This document shows positions 8,082-16,308 of a DNA stretch of 21,716 nucleotides, piece by piece. This DNA comes from Mesostigma viride (Eukaryota > Streptophyta > Mesostigmatophyceae > Mesostigmatales > Mesostigmataceae), in contig RPFO01000776.1 of NCBI GenBank assembly GCA_009746045.1, forward strand, positions 1 through 21,716, in the 5' to 3' direction. Every line of letters begins with the position of its first letter. Position 1 is the stretch's first letter. The notes under the pieces were generated by a model. It saw nothing but the letters and a program-made list of their open reading frames with translations. It made no database searches and had not been told where the DNA came from. The position numbers and the translations under genes are program-made.

Positions 8082-8934
8082 CGTCCTCGATAGTACTAGA
8101 TGGCTGAGAAATAAATCTGGTTTGTGGCTGGACGGTCCTGTCAAGGGCCATATACTTCAAAACGCTCCCGATCTTCCTCGCCTCTATTCCCATCGCCTTC
8201 TGAGGGCTTATGCGGAAGGAGAGCTGAAGAGCCCAATCCGAGTAGACAGTTATAGGAGCGTCGTCCTCGTCGAGCAGTCGGATCGTGATGTTGCTGGGAG
8301 AGTCCTTGAGATGCTGCCACAAAGGGGTCGCTGCCTGCCAAACAATGGGTTCTAAGAACTGCGACATGTTGGGACAGACGGCCAAAAGGCCTCCATATCC
8401 CGTGCCTGTCGACGATGATATCACGTTTCCTCGAACGATGTCGCTGTATACATACACCATTCTCAGTCTCCCATTCGTTGCTGGCCGGTTGCTAGCGAGG
8501 ACACCTGTGAAAGGATATGATCCTTCCATGAGCCCCAACACCCGGCCCGTGGGCTCATCCACCGCGACAGAGAACTCGGTGGCATTTGTCACGGTAAAAA
8601 GACTAGTCGCCCTGTTGTACGTGACCGAGAACCCAGGATCTACCGCCTTCAAAGCTTCCTCTATGTTTTTTCGGTTTTCGATAGTCGTGTACGAGCCGAG
8701 CGGCAAGGTCACCTTCGTAGGGGACTCGCTGCCAGACAAACGGACAGTGAAGTATCGGTTTCCTTCGCTGATGTGAGTCTGTTCAAACGGGATGGTCATG
8801 AGGGTAAGCCCGACGTCGTGATAATCGTCAAGGAGTCCCGCCGGGATGTCCCATACCGGATCCACTAGCGTCCCGCGAGTTCGGTTCTCCGTGCGAAGAG
8901 TGAGTGTCAGCGTTTCCTGGATGAACTCCTTCAT
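8071..8934 (-). CDS. Putative penton / minor capsid protein
   Basis: The ATG at 8934 gives 287 residues beginning MKEFIQETLTLTLRTENRTR; a TTG at 9006 is open but adds unlikely sequence, with a stop codon just before it. Visible blocks are GLTLMTIPFEQTHISEGNRY, FTVRLSGSESPTKVTLPLGS followed by a YTTIENRKNIEEALKAV helix, SVTYNRATSLFTVTNATEFS, and near the end NITIRLLDEDDAPITVYSDW followed by ALQLSFR. The short helix after a beta-strand, followed by an IRLLDEDDAPI strand, is typical of minor capsid or penton proteins of PLVs and virophages. The size is also usual for those. It sits two genes from the capsid candidate. The call is by pattern and context. Confidence 0.6.
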   Translation of the reverse strand: MKEFIQETLTLTLRTENRTRGTLVDPVWDIPAGLLDDYHDVGLTLMTIPFEQTHISEGNRYFTVRLSGSESPTKVTLPLGSYTTIENRKNIEEALKAVDPGFSVTYNRATSLFTVTNATEFSVAVDEPTGRVLGLMEGSYPFTGVLASNRPATNGRLRMVYVYSDIVRGNVISSSTGTGYGGLLAVCPNMSQFLEPIVWQAATPLWQHLKDSPSNITIRLLDEDDAPITVYSDWALQLSFRISPQKAMGIEARKIGSVLKYMALDRTVQPQTRFISQPSSTIEDDES

Positions 8935-9002
8935 CGGCCACTTCTTCTGACAATAGCTCAGAAGTAATTTCGTTTGTCCCAAAAACCTTGACGACGCCTT
9001 CC

Positions 9003-9170
9003 TCAATTTTCGCCGATGCCCTTTTCATGGCGCGCTTGTCTTCCCTGTGAGTGGCTTCTTCTACAGTAGAGCATGGCTGCCTCAATGAACTCTCGTGGGA
9101 CATTTGGATGGAGGGTCATCCATTGAGAGATCTCGAGCATCTCGGCGTCAGTGAACAGCGGGCTGCTCAT
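9003..9170 (-). CDS. Small 55-aa protein, possibly frame-broken
   Basis: The ATG at 9170 lies two bases after the stop of the zinc-finger gene. It reads MSSPLFTDAEMLEISQWMTL, then HPNVPREFIEAAMLYCRRSH, and stops at 9003. The first forty residues look real. Beyond that the neighbouring frame reads better (KRASAKIEEGVVKVFGTNEI, then TSELLSEEVADEG, continuing to about 8828), so an indel near 9045-9060 is possible. No family is recognised. Confidence 0.4.
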   Translation of the reverse strand: MSSPLFTDAEMLEISQWMTLHPNVPREFIEAAMLYCRRSHSQGRQARHEKGIGEN

Positions 9171-9172
9171 GT

Positions 9173-9676
9173 TTACTCTTCTGTGAGATTTTTTTCAGCG
9201 CCTTCTTTTGGAATTCCCACGACCGTGTTGTGGACCCTCCTGAGATGCAGCAGGAGGTTTTTTTCGTTTGCGAACGTGCTCTTACACCCGGGTTGTGGGC
9301 ATTTCCACCTCGCGCCTCCCACCTGGACTCGTTTCCCGACAGGTACACCCGCAGGCTCCGGGGGTGCCGCCACTGCTTCATCGACGACAACCGGTTCGGG
9401 AGCCGGCGCGACAGGGGCCGGTTGGGCATACGCGGACAATGGGGGGTACGCGACCGGTCTAGAGTTCGCCATCACTGACGCCATGAGAAGGGCATCCTTG
9501 AACCCTCGCGCCTCTGCGACCTTCCCTTTGTTCACCGCTCTTCGGACCGGCGCGCTGTGGATGACAATGGTGTTGGTCGATGAAGCGGTCACCTGCGACT
9601 GGGGTGCGACCTTACGCTTCGGTTTTCCCCTTTTACTTGAAGGACGGCGCCGTGCTGATTTCTGACGCCTTGCCAT
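9173..9676 (-). CDS. C2H2 zinc-finger protein with basic N-terminus
   Basis: 167 residues from the ATG at 9676. The N-terminus is strongly basic (MARRQKSARRRPSSKRGKPK). A Pro/Ala/Val-rich linker follows. One classical finger lies at residues 126-149: C126-x4-C131-x12-H144-x4-H149 (sequence KCPQPGCKSTFANEKNLLLH). The tail is acidic. The protein probably binds DNA or RNA; a transcription factor for late genes or a nucleoprotein are both possible. It lies 22 bp downstream of the large gene and is followed after 2 bp by the next ORF. An AT-rich motif (AAAAATCTAT) precedes its ATG by about 15-24 bp. Confidence 0.8.
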   Translation of the reverse strand: MARRQKSARRRPSSKRGKPKRKVAPQSQVTASSTNTIVIHSAPVRRAVNKGKVAEARGFKDALLMASVMANSRPVAYPPLSAYAQPAPVAPAPEPVVVDEAVAAPPEPAGVPVGKRVQVGGARWKCPQPGCKSTFANEKNLLLHLRRVHNTVVGIPKEGAEKNLTEE

Positions 9677-9690
9677 TTCTGCATATAATC

Positions 9691-9700
9691 ATAGATTTTT
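9691..9700 (-). promoter_or_regulatory. AT-rich AAAAATCTAT motif before the zinc-finger gene
   Basis: Read on the minus strand, CGTTATAAAAATCTATGATT begins about 30 bp upstream of the ATG at 9676 and spans the stop of the large upstream gene. It contains a TATAAAAA box and the ATCTAT string also found before the genes at 4170 and, in related form, 7709. Confidence 0.4.
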
Positions 9701-12700
9701 ATAACGTCCAAGTGAGGGTCTTGTTAGTCGACACGGCCATTTTTCCAGCGCGCGACTTGCAAAACGCCGTAGAGAGTGCTATGTTTGTTGACGTGTCAGT
9801 GGTGATGCGAGGAATCCGCAATGCGATTTCAAACACCCCGTCATCCTCCTCGTATCCTGAAACAACATTCCAGTTGCTGCCAATTATAACGTTTACCGGC
9901 CAGACGGACAGGCCGCTAGCCGTTAAGCGATATGGGTTTGATATGTCGAGAATCGTTGGTGGGTTGTTATCAAATGTTAACCTGACAAGGATATTGGTCA
10001 ACGCGGTCGGAAGAGTTAGTTCCGATTGTGTGGCCGGGTCGTGGAAAGACATCACGGCCACAGGGGCGCCGTGCCAAAATTGCGGAAGCGGGTAGTCGTA
10101 TATGGGCTGCCTCAGACCGACCAAAGAATCTGCTTCCAATATCGTGTGCGATATACGCCTAGTTTCTCGGACATCTTCATACAGGGCCACGTCCATCCCG
10201 TGATTGCCGCCAATTGACGACAGGCTTGAACCATAATAGTAGCTTAGGCTAGAAGCAAATAAAAGCGGGGTCGGGCCAGATACTGTTGGATCTAATACCT
10301 GGAACGTCACGGTCGCCAAATGGATCATACCAGTAACTGGAGGATCAACCAGTGAAATATGATCACAGGTTATGTCAACGTACGACGAGGATTTTGATAT
10401 TGTCGTTGTAGAAAAACCGCCAGTCCACGCTTCTCCAACGACTACGCTGATAAGCAACGGATCATTGCTCAACTTGGTGTTTGAAAATCCAAGTCTTACA
10501 TAAAACTTCCTTACCGACTGACGAGCTGGTAGAATCCCATATATTTTGGCAGTATATTGGTTCATTTGCACGCCGTATTGAACATCGGGACACTTAACAA
10601 CCGTGCGGATGACACTCTCATTCGTGAGTGTTAGCTCCTTAAACCAAGTATCCGCCACACCCGGTACGGGTTTTGTGACGCTATATTTGCCAAAAATGCT
10701 ACAATTCCTCGACGAGGTGGACCTGTGACGCAGCTCCAACACGTCTCCGACGGCTGTGTACGATCCGGATGGGTTGTTGGTTTTTAGAGAGTCGAACTCT
10801 ATGTCTTGTAGGTCATCTTTGATTGGCCAGACATACGCGCCGTGGTACTCTCCGCTCAAGTGGAAGACTGGTCGGAGGGGCATCGGAATGTACGGGTCAA
10901 GAATGTCTGTAGGAGTGGTTGTAAATATACCGGACGAGTTTGAGATTTTAGTCATGTCACTAAGTTCTTGAGGAGTTGTTTTGGATATATAACGCTCCAC
11001 CTTCCCATCCGATTTTCTTCGAAATGCCACCCAGTAGCTGTTTTGTTGTCTCCATGATGAGTTTAACGTGTATCGAACCTTCGACTTCAGATTGTCAAAC
11101 AGGTCGAGTGCATAGTCACTATGGTGCAGATTGATACCCAGCATACCCCAATGCGTCGTAGCCGCATTTCTCCAATTCTGATGGGCATCTGTCGTGGCCG
11201 GGTGATATTTATTCGTCAAAGACATAGTATTTTCTGCAAACGAGACGAAAGCATCGTTGCTGCCCAAATATAGCCGAAAACACAATAGAAATGGGCCGTC
11301 GATGAGCTGCTCTGAAAAAACAACACATTTGCTTGGTGCCGGAGTGGCTGTTTTTACAAAAAAGAATTTTTCGGGAGACCCTTCAAAGTAGTATTTCGAA
11401 GCTTCTGCTTGCAGCGTGGTCACGGAGTGGCGCGAGAATGATTCTAGAGAATGGAGCGTCGTAGCGGGGCCGTCTATCTCCACGGTCTCTCCTGACAGGT
11501 TTGGCGAGTCCTTTACGGTTACGATCCTGTATCTGAGTTCTACATCATCGCCTTCGGATGGATTTTGAAACGTCGTTGTCTTCAACGTCCCATCCAAGGC
11601 CCCTTGAGATACTCCGTTCGCCAACAGATGAAAACCGGTGAGAGGAGGCAACGACTTTCCCCACCCCACATCATGGTCCGCGTAGACGCCGTTGATCGCG
11701 ATTTTTACAGGATTTAGATATGAAATGTAGGAACTTGGTGTCCGGATGCCGGAGTGCAGTTGGCTCATTTTTGAAACGCATACCATCACCCCTCCTTTGT
11801 GGGTGGTGTAGGAGGTGAGGGTCGAGTCGTTGTAGACGTCTATCTCGTAGTTCATATACTTGTTACTATCTGCCGCGACTGGCGCGGTGATTACGGCGTC
11901 TTCCCCGCGCAGTCCCCCGTTTTGCGAGAGGGAGACTCCGCCGATGGTCGGAGTGGTCGGCGTGAGCTGGGTGGAATTCATGTACCACCTGATGGGGAGT
12001 TTGCGTTGGTATGCGAAGGGGGTCGTCATCTTTATGCCCTGTTTGAGGGTCGTTCCCTCTACGACCTCCCAATTAGCGGTGGTTGGATTGGTGCTCCAGT
12101 AGAGTGCGTTCACAGGGTCAATCGGACCCATTCGCCAGTCCGTCAGTGGCGAGTATGTACGCGTGATGGTGAAGGATCTCCCAGTTAGTGGAAGGCGGCG
12201 GTTGTCGTCGCGAATCGTGGCGAAAGACAACAACTCCACGCGGAGAGGGAGGCCGTTAAATCGAGATCCGCCGAGACCATAGAAAGAGTCGGAAAAGTAT
12301 GGATATCCTACCTCTCCGTCCACAACGCTCTCCCCCGTGCGCGCCTGGGTCGTGTGGTAGTCGCGATAGGTAAACTTACAGATTCCACTCGCGTCGCCAT
12401 TCGTAACGTTGTAGGGCAGCTGGACTCGCACATCCTGGTCATTGATGACGTTGAACGCGTTTTGGTGCGACACGGTCGTCCCGTCTTCGAGATGGAGGAC
12501 GAAATCCCCGTTCAAGTTAGCTATCGACGTTTTGCCTACCCCGTGTTGGTCAAAAAGGTAGTCCAATTGCGCGCGGGTCAGGACTCTGCCACCAGGGTCT
12601 AGCAACGTATCAGGGCTAAAGTCGAAGACGTGGTACTGGGTCGCTCCCACTTTCGCCGTAAGGTAAGGTTCATTTAGAGTGAGATCGTCGACTAAAGTAG

Positions 12701-13010
12701 TCCCTGATTTAAAATAGGAATACCCATTCACGACGAGACTGTAAGCAAGTTCCGATGGGTCGCTTGCGGTCTCGTCGTCGTAATTGTCTCCGAGTCGCAC
12801 ATTTGTCGGCTGGCTCGGGTAGAAAATTTTGAATCCGTCGACAACGAGTGACTCATCGAATGGATGTGAAATGCCAAGAAGTAACGTCACGCTAGCTTGA
12901 AGCCCATCTATGTCTGTTTCGATGTTAGAAACACGCTCCTCCATTTCAGGGTCGAGCGTTAACCCGGTGGCGAGATTGGTCGGTCTGCTCAATGTTGTTA
13001 GAACGACCAT
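9699..13010 (-). CDS. Large 1103-aa beta-rich protein, virion spike/fibre candidate
   Basis: This is the longest intact gene of the element. It starts at the ATG at 13010 (MVVLTTLSRPTNLATGLTLD). A short coiled-coil follows at about residues 22-45 (EMEERVSNIETDIDGLQASV). The rest is dominated by Ser/Thr/Asn/Gly-rich beta-type sequence to the end. About residues 550-690 have a lectin-like feel, with WGMLGINLHHSDYALDLF and QNSYWVAFRRKSDGKVERYI, but I cannot assign a family. There is no signal peptide or membrane anchor. An N-terminal coiled coil followed by a long beta-rich body is the usual build of trimeric fibres. The gene diverges from 13035 and heads the minus-strand arm. Confidence 0.65.
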   Translation of the reverse strand: MVVLTTLSRPTNLATGLTLDPEMEERVSNIETDIDGLQASVTLLLGISHPFDESLVVDGFKIFYPSQPTNVRLGDNYDDETASDPSELAYSLVVNGYSYFKSGTTLVDDLTLNEPYLTAKVGATQYHVFDFSPDTLLDPGGRVLTRAQLDYLFDQHGVGKTSIANLNGDFVLHLEDGTTVSHQNAFNVINDQDVRVQLPYNVTNGDASGICKFTYRDYHTTQARTGESVVDGEVGYPYFSDSFYGLGGSRFNGLPLRVELLSFATIRDDNRRLPLTGRSFTITRTYSPLTDWRMGPIDPVNALYWSTNPTTANWEVVEGTTLKQGIKMTTPFAYQRKLPIRWYMNSTQLTPTTPTIGGVSLSQNGGLRGEDAVITAPVAADSNKYMNYEIDVYNDSTLTSYTTHKGGVMVCVSKMSQLHSGIRTPSSYISYLNPVKIAINGVYADHDVGWGKSLPPLTGFHLLANGVSQGALDGTLKTTTFQNPSEGDDVELRYRIVTVKDSPNLSGETVEIDGPATTLHSLESFSRHSVTTLQAEASKYYFEGSPEKFFFVKTATPAPSKCVVFSEQLIDGPFLLCFRLYLGSNDAFVSFAENTMSLTNKYHPATTDAHQNWRNAATTHWGMLGINLHHSDYALDLFDNLKSKVRYTLNSSWRQQNSYWVAFRRKSDGKVERYISKTTPQELSDMTKISNSSGIFTTTPTDILDPYIPMPLRPVFHLSGEYHGAYVWPIKDDLQDIEFDSLKTNNPSGSYTAVGDVLELRHRSTSSRNCSIFGKYSVTKPVPGVADTWFKELTLTNESVIRTVVKCPDVQYGVQMNQYTAKIYGILPARQSVRKFYVRLGFSNTKLSNDPLLISVVVGEAWTGGFSTTTISKSSSYVDITCDHISLVDPPVTGMIHLATVTFQVLDPTVSGPTPLLFASSLSYYYGSSLSSIGGNHGMDVALYEDVRETRRISHTILEADSLVGLRQPIYDYPLPQFWHGAPVAVMSFHDPATQSELTLPTALTNILVRLTFDNNPPTILDISNPYRLTASGLSVWPVNVIIGSNWNVVSGYEEDDGVFEIALRIPRITTDTSTNIALSTAFCKSRAGKMAVSTNKTLTWTL

Positions 13011-13034
13011 TTATTATCTACCTAGAATATAAAC
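13011..13034. promoter_or_regulatory. 24-bp divergent promoter region between the two arms
   Basis: Only TATTATCTACC and TAGAATATAAAC separate the two start codons. The plus strand has a TATAAAC string directly before the ATG at 13035 and ATTATCTA further up. The minus strand has TTTATATTC at the same place. No further non-coding space exists, so the promoters must be extremely short or extend into the coding regions of both genes. Confidence 0.6.
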
Positions 13035-13562
13035 ATGGCCTCTGAGGCTTCAGAGACCCCAACGAGCTACCAAGACGAAACCTTCGCCGAGACGCGGGAA
13101 GAGCAGGTTGACCTGGTCAAGACAATTCGAAAGGGACAACCGCTGAATGATGAACAGAAAAAAGCCCTTCGCGACAAAATGAGGGTTTACCAGCAACGCG
13201 CAAAAGCCGAGAGGGAGAAGAGACGAAACGAAGAAAAGGAGGCAGAGATAACGAAACGAAAGGTCCTTGCAAAGGAATTGGAGATTCAGCGGCAAAGGCT
13301 AGTCGAACTCGAGCTGCAAGAAGCCCGCAACAAATCGCGGATTGAACGCCTTCTCGCTGAAGATTCCGTCGCCTCAACCCCCGCCGACACGCCAAAACCA
13401 AGACGGGGTCGAAAGCCCAAGGAGACAGAGCCGGACTCTCCGCCACCCCCGATCAAGACCCGACAGCTCCCACCTCCACCACCGCCACCTGTCGCGATGA
13501 CGCCATACGAGATGCGCATGGCCGCCATCCGCGCGTCTCTCCTTGCTAGTCTGGACGATTAA
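13035..13562 (+). CDS. Coiled-coil protein with AT-hook-like and polyproline segments
   Basis: 175 residues from the ATG at 13035. About residues 33-108 form a long charged coiled coil (QQRAKAEREKRRNEEKEAEI, then KRKVLAKELEIQRQRLVELE). A basic PKPRRGRKPKE stretch of AT-hook type follows. Then comes a run of prolines (SPPPPIK and eight prolines after LP), and the C-terminus is MTPYEMRMAAIRASLLASL. It may be a DNA-binding scaffold or packaging adaptor, since it lies 12 bp upstream of the packaging ATPase, probably co-transcribed. No family is recognised. Confidence 0.65.
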   Translation: MASEASETPTSYQDETFAETREEQVDLVKTIRKGQPLNDEQKKALRDKMRVYQQRAKAEREKRRNEEKEAEITKRKVLAKELEIQRQRLVELELQEARNKSRIERLLAEDSVASTPADTPKPRRGRKPKETEPDSPPPPIKTRQLPPPPPPPVAMTPYEMRMAAIRASLLASLDD

Positions 13563-13574
13563 AATGTCTTCAGA

Positions 13575-14458
13575 ATGATAATGGCTATCATCGAAGAGCG
13601 ACGAATTCATTCACTTGAGAACAAAGACATCAAGCAACGATACGCCCCACAGCGTCCTGCTCCACCGAATATGCCGAGTCTTCATTTCATCGCAAACTTC
13701 TGCGGAGCTCGACGGTCTGGGAAAACTACATCGGCAGTCAACATGGCGAAGGCTTACTTTGCTAACAACTCATTCGACAAGCTGTACCTCATTTCAGGGA
13801 GTGCCCACACGGAGCCGAAATACAAGGAGCTCCCGGAACCAGCTATGACGATGGAAGTCTACTCTAACCTGGCATTCGATGGGATGATAGATCATATAAA
13901 GTCTGACCTCCACGAATACGAGAGGTACAAGGACGATCTCAAGGTCTGGGAAACGTTTAAACGCGAATACGTGGACGGGAAAAAAACGCAGAACTCATGG
14001 ACCTCTCCATGTACCTACGCCTTGATGCAATGAACTGGGATAAACCTGCGACAAGGTTCGAGCACGGTCCTCCTTCGTCGCTCATTCTGATAGACGACAT
14101 GCAAGGCAGTGCCCTCTATCAGAGCTCTAGCAAAAACGCTGTTGCGGCTTTCGCGTTCAAACACAGACACTTCCTCACGAGCATGATTTTCCTGACACAG
14201 GCGTACACGAGCGGTGGCGTACCACGAGCAGTGCGAGCGAATATATCGTTTCTTGCGCTGTTCAGAACGAAGGACCATCGAGCCGCGCGACAGATCGCGG
14301 AAGAGAGCGCGGGGGCTGTGGCGCCGGACGAGTTTCTCGCGCTATGGGACCACGCCGTCAAGGACGATCCTCACGACTTCTTCGCTGTCGACTTCGACCA
14401 GCGCGACCCGAAAAAAATGTTTCGTCGAAACTTCAATACATTTCTCTCGATAAAATAA
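13575..14458 (+). CDS. Genome-packaging ATPase (A32/FtsK-HerA type), one frameshift
   Basis: The first segment (13575-14033) starts MIMAIIEERRIHSLENKDIK and carries a Walker A motif, GARRSGKTT, with Lys50. The second, in the adjacent frame, carries Walker B SLILIDDMQGS (Asp-Asp at about 14093-14098) and the downstream SMIFLTQAYTSGGVPRAVRA sensor region. The frame change is at the A7 run 13980-13986; one more A gives a continuous frame of 294 residues, a usual size for this family. The protein should pump DNA into the preformed capsid. The two half-ORFs overlap, and only together do they give both nucleotide-binding motifs. Programmed slippage is less likely than a lost base, because the A-run is not placed in a standard slippery frame. 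Confidence 0.85.
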
Positions 14459-14480
14459 TTTTCTCTGAACATGATATACT

Positions 14481-14975
14481 ATGGATATTCCGTCCATCAA
14501 ACGATACGCAGGCGCCGAGAAGGAGTACGTGTTGGACACCCAAGCACTCCTCCGATATTGTTCGGGTTCTCGACTGGGGCAGAAAACTCTAGAACGTGTC
14601 GTCAGGATCCTTCAAGAAGCAGGCCACAACGACACGATTCCGTCCACCTGTCACGACATGAGCCCCGAAATCCGATTGGCCATCCTCGCCTTGGTGGGCG
14701 ATCGCAGGCGTCCACGTGGGCGCTCACCCTCCAAAACGGAAAAACGACACGAACCGAAACGGCCTCGAGGGCGCCCAAGGATCCACCCCGTAGGGTATAA
14801 AAAGCCTCGAGCCAAAAAATTGTCTCATGTTCAGTCATCAGATGACGGTGACCGTAGAGGAGCGTCGCGAGCAATGGCGACGGGCCCAGGCGAAGAGGCG
14901 AGCAATCGCCCGCGACCAGACGAACTGCATCTCGGCGAAAAGCAAGGTCAAGAAGGGCGTCTGGAATCCCAGTGA
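14481..14975 (+). CDS. AT-hook DNA-binding protein (C-terminus uncertain)
   Basis: The ATG at 14481 reads MDIPSIKRYAGAEKEYVLDT and a helical domain to about residue 75. A basic region follows with the AT-hook core KRPRGRPRIHP and PRAKK. The last 45 or so residues overlap the start of the recombinase in another frame and have poor composition (ATGPGEEASNRPRP), so the true end may be nearer 14840. A lost base in the A-run at 14814-14819 would give a stop there. It probably binds AT-rich DNA of the element. No close family is recognised. Confidence 0.55.
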   Translation: MDIPSIKRYAGAEKEYVLDTQALLRYCSGSRLGQKTLERVVRILQEAGHNDTIPSTCHDMSPEIRLAILALVGDRRRPRGRSPSKTEKRHEPKRPRGRPRIHPVGYKKPRAKKLSHVQSSDDGDRRGASRAMATGPGEEASNRPRPDELHLGEKQGQEGRLESQ

Positions 14976-16110
14976 CCGATGGATCGCAAATAACCCCGAG
15001 TGCGCTGAAAAAATCGGCTTGCAGGCGACCTCTCCACCCTCGCCGGAGCCACCGCACCACGAGGAACCGCCTGCGCGACCTACTGATGGACGATACTGGA
15101 CCTTCGACGAGGCCGTCGCCGCAGCGGATGCCCGGCCAGAGCATCACGAGCCTGGCAGGCCCTCGAGAGAGCGCGGGGCGACGCGCAAAACCGCGAAGGG
15201 GTACATCGGCAGGCTCCGAGTTCTCCTCGACAGGCTGGGGTGCTCGCAGGACGAATCAGTCGACTGCCTCGCCGACACCGCCCGTGTCCTGCGCGTCGTC
15301 CACGAAACCTCGGAACCCAAACGCAAGCTCGCACACTCGAAAGAGGATGCGTGGAGGGAGAACGAGAAGAACTTGCTCGGAGTGATAAACGGGGTGAATC
15401 GAATGATGCCACCTGAAAAGAGGCTCCCACGCGACGTGACGGACGCGTACGCTGCTCGAGTCAATGAGCTGAAGGTCGGCGACCTCGACAGGAAATTCGA
15501 CAGGGCCGAGAGCAAGCCACTGAGGTATACGTACGAGCAGCTCCAGCGGATCGCCGCCGCCGAGTACAAAAAGGACCCTACGTCTGACGCCGCTTTGATG
15601 GGTCTTATTTACCTGTCCGGCGAGAAACTGCCACCAACCAGGTACGACCACGACAAAATGCGCGTTGTCAGTTCTATCAGCGAGCTCGAGCCACACGAGA
15701 ACGGATACATTCCGAGCGAGCGCCGCATGATAATTCAACGTTTTAAGACGGCAGAGACGTACGGCACGTACGACTACCAAATTCCAGACGGGTACAAGAA
15801 GCTGATTAACGCGTTGCAGGCTCGAGCTCATCAGAAGTACGTGTTCGAGGACCCAAAAAATCCAGGCGAATACATGAAGCACGAGTATTATTCTGCGAAG
15901 TACAACCGCATCTACCACGGCATTGATGCAACGAGGCAGGCGTACATCACCCGTTTCCTGAAGGGCGCTTCGTGGAAAAAGCGAAAATGGGCTGGTGACT
16001 TGATGGGGCACGACGTACTTACAGGAGCCGTTTACGAGCGGCAGGCGGGGGGCCCCTCTCCTCAGGGCGGCGAGACTGGCGGACGTCGGCTGAGGCCGAG
16101 GAAAAAGTAG
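14827..16110 (+). CDS. Tyrosine recombinase / integrase
   Basis: 427 residues. The N-terminal third is charged (VEERREQWRRAQAKRRAIAR). A core-binding helical region follows (GYIGRLRVLLDRLGCSQDES), then the catalytic domain. Visible catalytic residues are Arg272 in LPPTRYDHD, Lys307 in QRFKTAETYG, Arg370 in DATRQAYIT, His395 in DLMGHDVLT and the nucleophile candidate Tyr403 in GAVYERQ. The usual His of the H-x-x-R box is Asp367 here. It likely integrates the element into host DNA, taking the place of the retroviral-type integrase of classical Polintons. The alternative start at Met6 (14842) reduces overlap with the preceding gene. The stop is followed by a 198-bp non-coding stretch. Confidence 0.85.
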   Translation: MFSHQMTVTVEERREQWRRAQAKRRAIARDQTNCISAKSKVKKGVWNPSDRWIANNPECAEKIGLQATSPPSPEPPHHEEPPARPTDGRYWTFDEAVAAADARPEHHEPGRPSRERGATRKTAKGYIGRLRVLLDRLGCSQDESVDCLADTARVLRVVHETSEPKRKLAHSKEDAWRENEKNLLGVINGVNRMMPPEKRLPRDVTDAYAARVNELKVGDLDRKFDRAESKPLRYTYEQLQRIAAAEYKKDPTSDAALMGLIYLSGEKLPPTRYDHDKMRVVSSISELEPHENGYIPSERRMIIQRFKTAETYGTYDYQIPDGYKKLINALQARAHQKYVFEDPKNPGEYMKHEYYSAKYNRIYHGIDATRQAYITRFLKGASWKKRKWAGDLMGHDVLTGAVYERQAGGPSPQGGETGGRRLRPRKK

Positions 16111-16308
16111 ACAGTTTTCCCGTGGGAAATTTTCATGAATGTCGAAAATGATATCCTAAACCGCATGCATTATACAGGAAATAAAAAAGTTCCATGGGAC
16201 CATTTTTCTTGAGGGTCGAGGTTCGAGGGTTTATGTGGTTTTTAAACGAACTGAAATTTTTTAATCGAAACTTTTTTTTTCTAAGCATACGGTATACAAC
16301 CTTCCAGA
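16111..16308. promoter_or_regulatory. Intergenic region before the primase-helicase
   Basis: About 200 bp with AT-rich runs (TTTTTTTTTT at about 16272, TTTTTAAACG) and a short palindrome TTTCCCGTGGGAAA just after the recombinase stop (16115-16128). It is the largest gap in the plus-strand arm and the best place for the promoter of the replication gene. A repeat-like TCGAGGTTCGAGGG is also present at 16216-16229. No RNA gene is seen. Confidence 0.45.

Noticed and set aside
13980-13986. Programmed -1 ribosomal frameshift in the packaging ATPase
   Set aside because: The A7 run is not in the standard X-XXY-YYZ phase, and six similar breaks elsewhere point to lost bases instead.
15256-16011. 251-codon minus-strand ORF inside the recombinase gene
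   Set aside because: Antisense shadow of a gene with visible catalytic residues; no independent support.
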